Source of the DNA: Heterobilharzia americana
Taxonomy: Eukaryota; Platyhelminthes; Trematoda; Strigeidida; Schistosomatidae
Direction of reading: 5' to 3'
Length of the DNA stretch: 64,000 nt
NCBI GenBank assembly: GCA_944470555.2
Contig: OX104130.1
Location: forward strand, 75,025,160 to 75,089,159
The stretch's first letter is position 1, and every line of letters starts with the position of its first letter. The notes below the pieces were generated by a model, which made no database searches, had not been told where the DNA came from, and worked only from the letters and a program-made list of their open reading frames with translations. Both the position numbers and the translations under genes were made by a program. This document shows positions 35,799 through 46,208 of the stretch, one piece after another.

Positions 35799-35912
35799 GG
35801 GCTAGCAACCCTACCCCGTAAAACAAATCTAACCGCTAAAGAAACTTCAAAGCACAAACAAAATATAAAAAATGAAAACAAACTTATTCCCCGCTGGAAT
35901 CGGAGAGGCGAA

Positions 35913-36497
35913 ATGACGCCAGTTGGTGAAAGCCTTCGGGAAGCCAATTGGCCGATGTGTCTTCTCTCGATGAAAGCGAAAGTAAACGTGGGGACATGGA
36001 ATGTCCGCACGATGTTTGAACCCAGTAAGGCAGCCCAGATTGCAAGGGAGATGAGAAGGTATAACATCGAAGTGCTTGGGATTTGCGAAAGCAGATGGAA
36101 TGGGAGTGGACTCTCCAAACTATCAACTGGAGAATCAATAATCTACCCCGGTCACCCAGACGCCAACCACGAGCACACTGAGGGAGTGGCTATCATGATG
36201 TCCTCAAGAGCATCGAAGGCTCTCATGCAGTGGGAACCAATCTCCTCCAGGATCATGACAGCAAGATGGATTCAACTCAAAAGGAAGAAAGGTCACAATC
36301 ATACAATGCTACACTATGCACCTACAAATAATGCAGAGCAAGAGAAAAAGGAGGATTTCTACAGACAACTTCAATCAACACTGGACAAGACGTCAGTTGG
36401 CGATATCAAAATTCTAATGGCGGGGCGACATGAATGCCAAACTGGGAGGGGACAACACGGGAAGAGAACTAACCATGGGTCGAGAGGCACTAGGTGA
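35913..36497 (+). pseudogene. Endonuclease, N-terminal part, RTE-II copy B
   Basis: From the ATG at 35913 the frame encodes the same APE-type endonuclease as copy A (GTWNVRTM, GICESRWNG). Relative to copy A there are +4 nt near 36267 and +5 nt near 36308, which together keep frame but garble about 15 residues, then +4 nt near 36420 that destroys the frame just before GDMNAKLG. Translation would end at 36497. Confidence 0.85.
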
Positions 36498-38814
36498 AAT
36501 GAATGAGAATGGAGAATTGTTTGCAGAATTCTGTGCATTCAACGATTTGGTGATTGGAGGCAGTGTGTTCAGGCACAAAGATATCCACAAAGCGACATGG
36601 ATTTCACCAGATGGACACACTAAAAATCAAATCGACTTTATCTCAATCTCAAGAAAATGGAGACGCAGTCTACTTAACACAAGGTCAAGAAGAGGAGCAG
36701 ATGTAGGTTCAGACCACTACCTAGTGCAAGGAACCTTCCAAATCAAGTTAAAAGCCTTCAAGGAAGCTGGTGATAGACCTCAACTCAAGTACAACACTCG
36801 GAAACTGAAGGATGAAACTACAAAGGAGATCTTCAAAGCAGCCATCAAGACAAAATGGGAGACATCGAGCAACATCCCTGAAGAAACCTGTGTGGAAGAA
36901 CACTGGAAGTCTTTGAAAGCTATGTGGAAAGAAACCTGCACAACAGTATTAGGAAGGAAGAAGAAAGAAGACAAGGAATGGATCTCTATGGATACCTGGA
37001 AGCTGATAGAGGAGAGGAGGATGGTGAAGCAGAAGATAAACCAGTGCAAGGATGCTCAACGACAAGAGGAACTGAGCAGGATGTATGAAACACTGAACAA
37101 AGAAGTGAAGAAGAGTGCACGGAAAGACAAAAGACACTTCTACGAAACACTGGCAAGTGAAGCAGAACAGGCTGCAGGTAAGAGAGACCTGACGACATTG
37201 TATCAAATAACCAGGTTGCTATCAGGGAAGAGACCAACACAGATGAAACCAATAAAAGATGAAGAAGGAAATTTAATTACAAAAGAAGAGAAACAGAGGA
37301 AACGATGGGCCGACCACTTCAAGAAGCTCTTGAATCGACCACCACCTGCACTTCGTCCAGAAATACCACCTGCAGCCGCTGAACTACAAGTGAACATTAA
37401 TCCCCCAACGAAAATGGAAGTCCTGAACGCCATAAAGCTACTGAAATGCGGGAAAGCAGCAGGACCACATGGAATACCGCCAGAAGCACTGAGAACAGAT
37501 GCAGAGACAACAGCGGACCTGCTCACACCACACCACTATTGCAGAAGGTGTGGAAGGAAGAGAAGGTACTTGGCCATTGATTGGAAGAAGGGTTACCTTG
37601 TCAAACTGCCGAAGAAGGGAGACCTCAGTGCTTGCAAGAACTGGCGCAGAATCACTCTCCTGTCCACCCCAAGTAAAATATTAAGCCGCATCATCCTGGA
37701 GAGGCTTAAAGATGCACTGGATTCAAAACTACGACCGGAACAGGCAGGCTTCAGGAAGTACAAATCATGTGCAGACCAAATTGCAACGCTTCGTATCATC
37801 ATAGAACAGAGCATAGAATGGCAATCACCTCTCCACCTCAACTTCATCGACTTTGAGAAGGCCTTTGACAGCGTCGACCGAGAAGTAATTTGGAAACTGC
37901 TTCAATACTACGGAGTACCGCAAACCTTTATCCGCCTCATTCAACAACTATATGAAGATGCCACATGCCAAGTAATCCACAATGGGAAGCTGAGTGATGC
38001 CTTTGAAGTGAAGACAGGAGTGAAACAAGGTTGCCTACTATCCCCCATGATATTCCTTATTGTGGTGGACTGGATCATGCAGCAAACAGTAGGCAGCGAG
38101 AAGAGGGGGATACACTGGACGACGGAAAAGAACCTAGAAGACTTGGATTTCGCCGATGACTTATGCCTAATGTCACACAAACGTGAAGATCTGCAGGCAA
38201 AAACTAACAAGTTGATAGAAGATGCAGCTAAGACGGGACTTCAGGTGAATATAGAGAAGACAGAAGTGATGAAGATACCGCACCACCACCATCAACAACA
38301 ACAACAATCTCCAATCACCATCAACGGGAGAAACTTAAAGGAAGTAACCTCCTTCACTTATCTAGGAAGCACTGTTTCAACTACAGGCGGGACGGACGAG
38401 GACGTCAAAGTCAGAATCGGAAAAGCAAGACAGGCGTTCATTAGCCTGAAACCAGTGTGGAGATCTTCTGCACTCAGCATGCGGAACAAGATACGGATTT
38501 TCAACACCAACGTCAAGTCAGTGCTCTTGTATGGCTCAGAGACTTGGCGCGTCACGAAAGGTATTTCCAATAAACTACAGACATTCATCAACAACTGCTT
38601 ACGCTCGCTGCTGAAGATCAGATGGCCAGAAAAAATAAGCAACAAGGAACTCTGGGAACGAACCAACCACGAACCTATCACGCAACAAATATGCAGGAAG
38701 AAGTGGAGATGGATTGGGCATGCACTGAGAAGGCCGACTGAGGACATCACGTGTCAGGCCAGTTGCTCGAGTGGAATCCCCATGGGAAGCGACGAGTTGG
38801 ACGTCCGAGGGTGA
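36430..38814 (+). pseudogene. Endonuclease C-terminus plus RT, RTE-II copy B
   Basis: A 794-residue frame starting inside the endonuclease at MNAKLGGD, with HKATWISPDG, DVGSDHYLV, the linker and the complete RT (FEKAFDSVDRE, GVKQGCLLSP, FADD). In the RT palm approach a 25-residue patch differs from copy A (LTPHHYCRRC... instead of LTPLLQKVW...) because of +5 and +4 nt changes that together keep frame. The frame ends after DELDVRG with the same 3' frame break as copy A. The two copies share a common source but each is defective. Confidence 0.85.
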
Positions 38815-38964
38815 CATGGAGGAGGTCGTGCGAGCAGGAAATGAGAGCTTGTGGGCTGTCGTGGGACCAGGTTCAAAAGATCTCAGAGAACAGAGATCAC
38901 TGGAGGCGTGCTACTGAAGCCCTATGTTCCACTAGGAACCCAAGGGACTAATAATAATAATAAT

Positions 38965-40430
38965 CCCTCAACAAAGTAAAAATCTTTTAAAATGGTCAGC
39001 ATGCCCTTTGGGGTATTCATTCATGTACCACCAACTTTCTGACTGCCTAGGATTGTTGCTTATTTATTTGGGACAACAGAAAACCATTACATGCTCTTTT
39101 TCTTGACCTAGCTAAAGCATCTGACAGCATTTTACCCCCACTCCTGCTCCACAGTATAATTTTAGCCGATATAACTGAACTCCTACTCTCGTGGTTCAAA
39201 GCTTACCTAGAGTGGAGGGAGTTCTGCAGCATGTTTAGCAGGATGCAGTCGTTGTGGGGACCATCGATGTCAGAAGCACTCCAAAGGGCAATCCTAATAC
39301 CACTCCTATTCCTTATGTCCTTCAACTATCAGCCGCGCAAAGCATACTCACCCAACCTTCTCTTCAATGAATACATGAATATGCTGGGGGCAGTGAATGA
39401 AGAGGCCAGCTGCACAGCAGTGCATGATGAACCGCAGCAACCTGGACTCCGGTTGTTGGGAAACGGCTTGTGCTTCAACCCGGAAGGGTGCAGTACCTAC
39501 GAAGCAAGCACGGCCGACTTCCAGTACATGTCCAGCAACCGTACCATCACCAGCGTATCCTCGAAAAAAGATTTGGTACTCAACTTCTCCAAAACCCTGA
39601 ACACTAGCCCTAACCACAAAACATGGCGGCCATAGCGAACGCCATTTCGCACTTTCTTCCCAGACAGCTTGGTGCCCTCGCACACGGACTATCTCTCACA
39701 GTTTTCAAATTCTACGTATGGGCTCACCAAAAGTTTTTTACTACGGTGACACCTCCAACACCCGAGAGGGGTCCAGTCCTCTTGAAAAAATACAAAGATC
39801 CTCAACAAACTCAGCTGTAAGACTAAAGCGGTATAATCTGAAAGACTTGAATACTTAAACCTATTCACCTTGGGTTATGGCCGAAGGGGAGGCGACCTTG
39901 TTGGACCCTCGGGCTTTTGGCTGACTCTCTGAACAATTTGTTTTAGACAGCCACAGCGTAGCAAACAAAAAGGCAGAGGTAGAAGTATAACGTGTTTATT
40001 CCATGCACTCTAGTGAGCAAGTTCAGCGGGCGGAACTTATGGTGTACGTTTAAAGCTATTCATTATTCAATTGCAGTCAATAGTGAATATGAAGCTTACA
40101 ACAGATAGAAATCATAACCCGAGTTTACAGGGCACTACAACCTCATTGGGGCCTACAAGATCATCCACCAGGCAAATCCCGAAGACAAAGCTGGTTTATC
40201 TGTGACATGGCAGCCATCACGAGGAAACCCGAACAGGATGGCACATCGGAGAGATGACACCACGCTCAGGTAGACAATTTTCTCCTAAAGAGAGCGTGGT
40301 TTGCGGAATGTCCTACCGCAGGATGTAATCACAGTCCCCCATTAGACCCATTCAAAAGCCGCCAGGCGGCCTTGTCACGTCGCATGATTTACGAAAAACA
40401 TCCTCAGGGAACTAGTAATTTCATTAGACC
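38965..40430 (+). mobile_element. CR1-like LINE, 3' half (split by RTE-II copy B)
   Basis: Resumes the RT interrupted at 35798: NGQHALWGIHSCTTNFLTA near 38992-39050, LFLDLAKASDSI, then a FKAYLE stretch, NGLCFNPEGC, SSKKDLVLNFSKTLN (39560-39600), LTVFKFYVWAH (39695-39727) and an LFTLGYGRRGGDL thumb motif near 39862. Traces of the C-terminus are near 40250-40400. Several frame changes occur. Frame 39231-39635 is the longest open piece. Confidence 0.75.
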
Positions 40431-40867
40431 ATCATCACTTTCATACTGTTTAGCACTCACAACTCTTGTTGATACATTATCTACCAACTTTTCAAAAAAG
40501 ACTAAACCTATGCCATCCGCTTTTACCCTTCGGGTAGTTCCCACATAATTATTCTCGTTTTCTTGTTATTTTTATTTAGGCACCTATCCAGACAGGAGTC
40601 ACGACAGATCCGTAATCTTCCCGGAAAGCCTCAGCCCCCTAAACACTACAAATTTCAATTTACTAACCTATAAAAACACTCACTTCACTGGAGCTAAAAG
40701 CAAGAAAGCAGAAGATGTTTCCATGTCCACCACAGGATGAAACCGAAAAACTGGAACTGAGGCCTAAGAACTAGATATGAGAGACCAAAAACTATCAGTT
40801 TTCTACGCTCTGACAATCAATGTTAGTTGTTGGATTACCAAAATAAGTAGTAGCAGCTCTTCGCAAG
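40431..40867. other. Flank of gypsy element; no gene seen
   Basis: About 440 bases between the CR1-like 3' end and the LTR retrotransposon. No motif recognised. Its last four bases with the next one give the attg target duplication of the gypsy element. Confidence 0.35.
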
Positions 40868-40871
40868 ATTG

Positions 40872-41214
40872 TTTAGGATTTGTCCTGGTGCGAACTTGAC
40901 AGACGCAAAGACCAATCACTAATTATTCGAACTTGTTATATACCCACGAATACGAGACCAAGGTAGAACACGATAGCGTAGTCGGATGGAATAGTATATT
41001 TGGATGGTTACGCCAAAAGACCGATGCGTTCCAACTAACTGGCTAGAGAGTCGAATACGAGCAATGCAACGTAACACGACAGCGTGCCAAATGGCGAGGA
41101 TGCTTGACCGGGTGCCTTCAGCTTAGCGAGTCCAGTTAAACTATCAAGGTCAGCATCAATGTCGAAGTCGTCAAACCCTAGGCTATTGATTTTGGGGAAG
41201 TGTATGACGCTACA
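40872..41214 (-). repeat. 3' LTR of gypsy element
   Basis: A 343-bp repeat matching 45695-46037 except at three positions (near 40968, 41011 and 41019). In the element's own orientation it begins TGTAGC and ends CCTAAA. It abuts the attg target duplication at 40868-40871. Confidence 0.92.
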
Positions 41215-41230
41215 GATCACTCCCCCCCTA
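41215..41230 (-). promoter_or_regulatory. Polypurine tract of gypsy element
   Basis: In element orientation a run of seven G inside a purine-rich stretch lies directly before the 3' LTR (plus-strand tccccccct at 41221-41229). This is the expected priming site for plus-strand DNA synthesis. Confidence 0.75.
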
Positions 41231-41570
41231 GTGGGTTCGTGAGGACCCTAAGACGATACCAGCCGGAAGTAAAAACCCAGTGGTTTCTCCACTGGTAAAA
41301 CTCTCCCGATGGGCTCACTGCGTGAGGTGGCCCCTGGTTGTCTGAACCTTATTCTAAAGTGTCGCGGCGATTAAATAAATAAAATACAATAAATGAAATT
41401 GCACGTCGGTCGCGGTCATCTGTTCCTTTCGACGTTCCGTCCAGTGCTCGTTGCACCTGGAATATAAATAAAAGTCTTTAATACCACGAAAACGTTGCGT
41501 AAAAATGGGAATTATTCATATATAAACATATCGAAAAATAAAAATTTACGCTTATCGTCGCCGGTTTTTT

Positions 41571-44500
41571 TTAGTTTTTATTACATGGTAAATAAAAATT
41601 GATATAAAAAGGCAAAGTGTACGAGGGTACGAGGTACTCTGGGAACCTGACGGTTCGACCTGATCGTGTTTTTTGTTGCGCCGCTGGTTGTTGCAGCTGT
41701 GCATTACCAGGCACATCGTCGAGAATTTCGATAATTGAGTCATCCGTCGGTCGGATGTAGCGAGCTGAAACGTCACTTACAATGGGGTTGCCTTCGAAAT
41801 AAGCTGGTTTCAAACGGTCGATACTGACAGTATCTTCACGTCCGCCTCGCTCAATTACATAGAATTTCTCATGTCGCTTAATCACTTTGAACGGCCCGTC
41901 GTAGGGTGGTTCAAGTGGTCGACGAACAGCGTCGTGGCGAACAAACACGTGTGATGTCTTCTGTAAACTGGGGTGGACGAAAACATCAGTCGTTTGCGGT
42001 CTAATCGGAGAAGGCCTAACTGAACGCATTGCGTTTGTAAGCCTAGTCACGTAAGATGCCCTATCGGAAACATGTTTGAAAGTTGAAGGGGAAACAAACT
42101 CACCTGGTAGGCGAAGAGTGGTCCCATAGACGAGTTCTGCAGGAGTGCATCCAGCATCAACTTTCAACGCGTTACGAATACCTAGTAGGACTAGAGGCAG
42201 AGCCTCGGTCCACTGAGGTATGTTTGTAGCTGAAAGGGAAGCTTTCAGCTGTCGATGGAAACGCTCTACCATGCCATTTGCTTGTGGATGGTAGGCTGTC
42301 GTTCGGAACCGAGTGCAACCTAAAAGTGCCGTTAGAGCGTGAAATAGTCCGCACTCAAATTGGCGCCCACGGTCGGTTGTGACGTAGGATGGACATCCGA
42401 AGTTCGCGATCCATCTTTCGACGAAAACACGAGCAACTGTTTCGGCAGTAATATCTTTAATGGGTACTGCTTCCGGCCATCGTGTGAAACGATCAACACA
42501 GGTGAAAAGGTAGGTACATCCATTAGATTCTGGTAGGGGTCCTACAATATCTATATGGACGTGGTCGAAACGCATGTCTGGGGCTAGAAATGAGCCTAAA
42601 GGGCTTTTCGTGTGTCGCGTGACTTTACACTTTTGACAAGCTAAGCACGACTGGGCCCACTCCTTAACGTCTTTGTTCATCCCAGGCCAGCAGAAACGTT
42701 GTGCGATAAGCCTAATGGTGGCTCGTACACCTGGATGAGAGAGTTTGTGCAACGTATTGAAGACGTTGCGTCGACAACTCTTCGGAACTATTGGGCGTGG
42801 TTGACTAGCAGAGACATCGCACAAAATTGCATCCTTGTCTGATCCAACAGGACAAAGTCGCAGTTTGAGAGTTGTGGACGACAACTCATGATGCAGCTCA
42901 AGGTCTTCCTTTTGACGCCGAGCTAGTTCAACGAGATCAATACCCTCGATATAGTTTATCGAAGCTATTCGAGATAGTGCGTCGGCTGCGGAGTTGTTTG
43001 CTCCAGAAATGTGGCGGATGTCTGACGTGAACTGGGAAATGTAATCCAGCTGTCGCGACTCACGAGGGGAGTATTTGTCAGACGCCGAGCTGAGGGAAAA
43101 CGTTAACGGTTTGTGGTCTGTGAAAATAATGAAATCACGACCTTCCACAGAATGTCGAAAATGGCGTACAGAACAGTACATGGCTAGGAGTTCCCTACCA
43201 AATGTACTGTATCTTGTTTCCGCGTCTTGCAGCCGCCTCGAGAAAAAGGCTAACGGTTGCCACTGGTTGTCAGTCAACTGTTGCAAAACTGCTCCAATTG
43301 CTGAATCAGATGCATCAACAGCAATACTCAGAGGAGCATTGGGGTCATGATGCATAAGCATGGTTGCGTTCGAAATGGCTTCCTTGACTTTGGAGAAAGC
43401 AAGTCTAGCCGCGTTGTCCAGAGACACGAACTTCGCAGTTCCTCGAAGTAGATCTGTGAGTGGTCTCATGACAGAGGCACAGTTAGGGATAAACCTTCGG
43501 TAATAACTTACCAGGCCATTGAAAGTGCGGAGATGTTTCACAGTGGTCGGCTCTGGATAGTTTGTGATAGCCGCCACTTTATCTCTCAATGGGCGTATAC
43601 CTTTGTTGTCAATGGTATGCCCAAGGAAGCTGAGTGATTCAACTCCTATTTCACACTTCTGTAAGTTAACTGTGATGCCATGTTTTTTGAGTCTTTCGAA
43701 TGCGAGGTCCAAATGTTTAAGGTGTGTTTCCTTATCTGGACTCGCAATTAGACAGTCATCGATGTAGACATGAACAAAATTCAGACCACGGAAGACGTCG
43801 TCCATAAAGCGTTGGAATGTTTGTGCTGCATTCCGAAGACCAAAAGGCATGCGCAGGAATTCAAACAGGCCAAAAGGAGTAATAATGGCTGTTTTCGCGA
43901 TATCTTCTGCTGCCATAGGTATCTGGTTGTACGCTTTGACTAAGTCGATTTTCGAGAAAATGTTCATGCCGCATAAGGTTGCGGTCAAGTCGTAAACGTG
44001 GGGTATAGGGTAGCAGTCCGGAGTTGTTTTGGCGTTAAGCCTTCGGTAATCACCGGTCGGACGCCAGTCGTTGCTATCCTTTTTGGGCACCATGTGCAAT
44101 GGCGATGCCCAAGGACTGTTCGACGGTCTGATAATGCCCAGTTCCAGCATATGGTCGAATTCATTTTTCGCCGTTTGCAGCTTATCGGGGGCTAAACGGC
44201 GAGCTTTGGATGCCACAGGTGGACCTGTGGTTGTGACGTGATGCATAACATTGCTGGTTATGCACGGAAGAGTGTGTTTCGGTTGTTGTAACTCTGGATA
44301 TTTCTCCAGAACTGCCTGGTAGGACGCGTCGCCTGATTGTTTAGTCCTAACGATGGCTAAACTCGGACCTACATAGGTGGTGCCGCCAATAGATAACTTT
44401 GTGTTGTTATCTATCAGTCGTCGACGGCGAGCATCTACGAGTAGATCGTAATGGTTCAGCAAATCTATGCCAATGATGGGCATAGAGACGTCTGCCAGGA

Positions 44501-44744
44501 GGAAAATCCAGTGAATAGGTTTGCGTAAACCTAAGTTGAGGTAGGCATACCGTCTCCCGAATGTCGCGATTGCCTTGCCGTTGGCTGCTTGAAGATTGAA
44601 GGATGGGTCGAGATGACGCTCCTTTGTCGTTGCTGGAAGAACGCTAACTTCTGCGCCGGTGTCGACGAGGTAGCGGACTTTCGTTTTAATGTCGGTGACG
44701 TAGAGCAAACGGCTTTTTCCGCCGGCTACGGTTGCCGTGAGCAC
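41571..44744 (-). CDS. pol: Gypsy pol polyprotein: protease, RT, RNase H, integrase
   Basis: Uninterrupted frame of 1057 residues counted from a GTG; there is no ATG, and it is most likely made by -1 frameshifting from gag. Aspartic protease: [12 protein letters not shown] (active Asp 28). [13 protein letters not shown] (about 266), [15 protein letters not shown] (292-306), YIDD (327-330). RNase H: Asp 477, Glu 518, Asp 543, Asp 588 (AVDAS, RELLA, TDHKPL, ADALSR). Integrase: HHCC finger H666/H670/C700/C703 and the DDE triad D732, D791, E827 with 35 residues between the last two. A GPF-type module (YDGPFKVI) follows. All catalytic residues are present. The product would be processed by its own protease, copy genomic RNA and integrate cDNA. 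Confidence 0.93.
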   Translation of the reverse strand: MLTATVAGGKSRLLYVTDIKTKVRYLVDTGAEVSVLPATTKERHLDPSFNLQAANGKAIATFGRRYAYLNLGLRKPIHWIFLLADVSMPIIGIDLLNHYDLLVDARRRRLIDNNTKLSIGGTTYVGPSLAIVRTKQSGDASYQAVLEKYPELQQPKHTLPCITSNVMHHVTTTGPPVASKARRLAPDKLQTAKNEFDHMLELGIIRPSNSPWASPLHMVPKKDSNDWRPTGDYRRLNAKTTPDCYPIPHVYDLTATLCGMNIFSKIDLVKAYNQIPMAAEDIAKTAIITPFGLFEFLRMPFGLRNAAQTFQRFMDDVFRGLNFVHVYIDDCLIASPDKETHLKHLDLAFERLKKHGITVNLQKCEIGVESLSFLGHTIDNKGIRPLRDKVAAITNYPEPTTVKHLRTFNGLVSYYRRFIPNCASVMRPLTDLLRGTAKFVSLDNAARLAFSKVKEAISNATMLMHHDPNAPLSIAVDASDSAIGAVLQQLTDNQWQPLAFFSRRLQDAETRYSTFGRELLAMYCSVRHFRHSVEGRDFIIFTDHKPLTFSLSSASDKYSPRESRQLDYISQFTSDIRHISGANNSAADALSRIASINYIEGIDLVELARRQKEDLELHHELSSTTLKLRLCPVGSDKDAILCDVSASQPRPIVPKSCRRNVFNTLHKLSHPGVRATIRLIAQRFCWPGMNKDVKEWAQSCLACQKCKVTRHTKSPLGSFLAPDMRFDHVHIDIVGPLPESNGCTYLFTCVDRFTRWPEAVPIKDITAETVARVFVERWIANFGCPSYVTTDRGRQFECGLFHALTALLGCTRFRTTAYHPQANGMVERFHRQLKASLSATNIPQWTEALPLVLLGIRNALKVDAGCTPAELVYGTTLRLPGEFVSPSTFKHVSDRASYVTRLTNAMRSVRPSPIRPQTTDVFVHPSLQKTSHVFVRHDAVRRPLEPPYDGPFKVIKRHEKFYVIERGGREDTVSIDRLKPAYFEGNPIVSDVSARYIRPTDDSIIEILDDVPGNAQLQQPAAQQKTRSGRTVRFPEYLVPSYTLPFYINFYLPCNKN

Positions 44745-44765
44745 GTGCCGGCGTGACCGTTTCCC
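44720..44765 (-). promoter_or_regulatory. -1 ribosomal frameshift signal between gag and pol
   Basis: In the gag frame the heptamer G-GGA-AAC lies at 44765-44759, fitting the X-XXY-YYZ slippery rule. After a 5-nt spacer (ggtca) a perfect 7-bp GC-rich stem follows: CGCCGGC (44753-44747) pairing with GCCGGCG (44726-44720), enclosing a 20-nt loop that has its own 4-bp hairpin ACGG/CCGT. A -1 slip at this heptamer enters exactly the pol frame, with no stop before the protease. Gag ends with UAG inside the 3' arm region (44726-44728). Confidence 0.8.
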
Positions 44766-45565
44766 GAGTTTGGGTCCTTCTTAAAACGGCATGGTTTACG
44801 ACATTTTCTGGCTTCATCCCCGTAAGTGTTATGAAACCAGCACCATTCAGGGTTTTCCACCCTGTTGGGTTTCGTTTTAGGGCTACCACGCGACTTGCTG
44901 CGATGCGCCAAGGTGCGTTTCTGTGAAGTGCTACGTGATCTAGGACTTCGAGATCGTAGCAACCGTTTCACAGAGTTGCACAACTTGGTCACCTCCGAAT
45001 CCTGGCGCTCTGTTTTGTCGCAGATAGAATATACGTTGGAGACGGGTCTGCTGGATATCTCCAGTATTTTATCTGCTGAGGCTGCCAGGTCGTCGAGTGG
45101 GACTGACTGGAGTGTCACCAACACGGTTTGCACCGGTTGTGGTAGTTTCGAGAGAAATAGTTCTCGGAAGAAACCATCGTCAAATGTTCGTGCACCGATT
45201 ACTTCTCGCATGCGTGCGAGGACTTCAGTAGCTGAGTGGCTGCCTAGCTCGATGTTACGAAGCAATTCGTCTAGACGTTGGCGATCTGTGAGATCGCTTT
45301 TCTTCAAGAGTGCAGCCTTTAGAAGTGCATAAGGGTCACTTACTTCAGGATTAAACATGTTTGCTGTAACAAACCTGTTTAATTCTCGCGGTAGTGAACG
45401 TATGACAGCAAGAAATCGAGATTGAGGATCTGAGACACCCTGTTCTCGAAAATCGGCCTCGGCATACAGAAACCATGTTTCTGCATTGTCTGGCCAATAT
45501 GGCACGAGTTGGATCGTGTTCGAGGTCGGCTTAATACGAATAAGCTTGGGAGTGTGGTCGGACAT
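44726..45565 (-). CDS. gag: Gypsy gag polyprotein with CHCC zinc finger
   Basis: A 279-residue ORF from an ATG at 45563-45565, encoding the structural Gag protein. Residues 20-175 form the capsid-like domain ([17 protein letters not shown] near 24-40 resembles Gag of CsRn1-group elements). A basic Arg/Ser-rich stretch (201-235) precedes a zinc finger C242-x2-H245-x9-C255-x3-C259, the CHCC order typical of this group instead of the retroviral CCHC. The frame overlaps pol by 19 nt at its end and carries the slippery heptamer 33-39 nt before the stop. Confidence 0.92.
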   Translation of the reverse strand: MSDHTPKLIRIKPTSNTIQLVPYWPDNAETWFLYAEADFREQGVSDPQSRFLAVIRSLPRELNRFVTANMFNPEVSDPYALLKAALLKKSDLTDRQRLDELLRNIELGSHSATEVLARMREVIGARTFDDGFFRELFLSKLPQPVQTVLVTLQSVPLDDLAASADKILEISSRPVSNVYSICDKTERQDSEVTKLCNSVKRLLRSRSPRSRSTSQKRTLAHRSKSRGSPKTKPNRVENPEWCWFHNTYGDEARKCRKPCRFKKDPNSGNGHAGTCSRQP

Positions 45566-45674
45566 GAGAAAGTGTAGTAAATGGATATATAAATGTTATC
45601 GAAATGAAAACAATAAACAAATATAAAATGGAACAGGCTCACCAATTCAATACTTGTTATTGGTCGGGATATGT

Positions 45675-45693
45675 GATCACGTCGGGCTCACCA
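45675..45693 (-). promoter_or_regulatory. Primer-binding site, tRNA-Trp type
   Basis: In element orientation the sequence TGGTGAGCCCGACGTGATC begins one base after the 5' LTR. It is complementary to the 3' end of eukaryotic tRNA-Trp (…ATCACGTCGGGGTCACCA) with one mismatch to the vertebrate form, which I recall from general knowledge. tRNA-Trp priming is described for the CsRn1 group. Confidence 0.75.
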
Positions 45694-45694
45694 A

Positions 45695-46037
45695 TTTAGG
45701 ATTTGTCCTGGTGCGAACTTGACAGACGCAAAGACCAATCACTAATTATTCGAACTTGTTATATACCCACGAATACGAGACCAAGGAAGAACACGATAGC
45801 GTAGTCGGATGGAATAGTATATTTGGATGGTTATGCCAAAATACCGATGCGTTCCAACTAACTGGCTAGAGAGTCGAATACGAGCAATGCAACGTAACAC
45901 GACAGCGTGCCAAATGGCGAGGATGCTTGACCGGGTGCCTTCAGCTTAGCGAGTCCAGTTAAACTATCAAGGTCAGCATCAATGTCGAAGTCGTCAAACC
46001 CTAGGCTATTGATTTTGGGGAAGTGTATGACGCTACA
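45695..46037 (-). repeat. 5' LTR of gypsy element
   Basis: A 343-bp repeat, the partner of 40872-41214. As the 5' LTR it should hold the element's promoter, reading leftward into gag. Its outer end abuts the attg target duplication at 46038-46041 and lies 171 bp before the first ATG of the tetraspanin gene, which reads the other way. Confidence 0.92.
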
Positions 46038-46041
46038 ATTG

Positions 46042-46208
46042 CATTCAGTGAAAACGAGACGTCACTTGAGATAGGTCCCGCAAGGATAAATACAGATCAT
46101 AAGCACACTATCCTTTCCACTGTATACTGTTTGAATCCGTCATAGTAAGCAAAACTTTTCTTACCACGGTTTCAAACTAAAGGTCGTGTAACGTGAAACC
46201 GCTGTCTC
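46042..46208 (+). promoter_or_regulatory. Tetraspanin 5' flank between LTR and start codon
   Basis: Only about 170 bases separate the gypsy 5' LTR from the first ATG. Core promoter, transcription start, or a spliced-leader acceptor must lie here or in/behind the LTR element. A possible acceptor (tttcaaactaaag, about 46170-46182) precedes the ATG, but nothing decides among these options. Confidence 0.35.

Larger units (their letters stand above)
35799..38964 (+). mobile_element. RTE-II LINE, copy B
   Basis: Nearly identical by eye to copy A from 25097 onward, but lacking the first 74 bases of copy A, so it is slightly 5'-truncated. It ends with a short TAA/AAT tail (about 38950-38964). It is inserted in the same orientation into a CR1-like RT gene. 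I could not find a clear target-site duplication. Its lesions differ from those of copy A: net gain of 13 nt within the endonuclease (36265-36430) and two offset indels in the RT (37530-37580), while the endonuclease-to-RT junction is open here. Confidence 0.9.
40872..46037 (-). mobile_element. Ty3/gypsy LTR retrotransposon, CsRn1/Boudicca-like, near-complete
   Basis: A 5166-bp minus-strand element with two 343-bp LTRs, a tRNA-Trp-type primer site, gag (279 residues), pol (over 1050 residues), a polypurine tract and a 4-bp target duplication attg (40868-40871 and 46038-46041). Gene order is Gag, protease, RT, RNase H, integrase; no env. The CHCC Gag finger and tRNA-Trp priming are known marks of the CsRn1 group, which includes Boudicca of schistosomes. 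The LTRs differ at only 3 sites, so insertion was recent. Both open frames are uninterrupted, so this copy looks potentially competent. Exact family name not determined. Confidence 0.93.
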
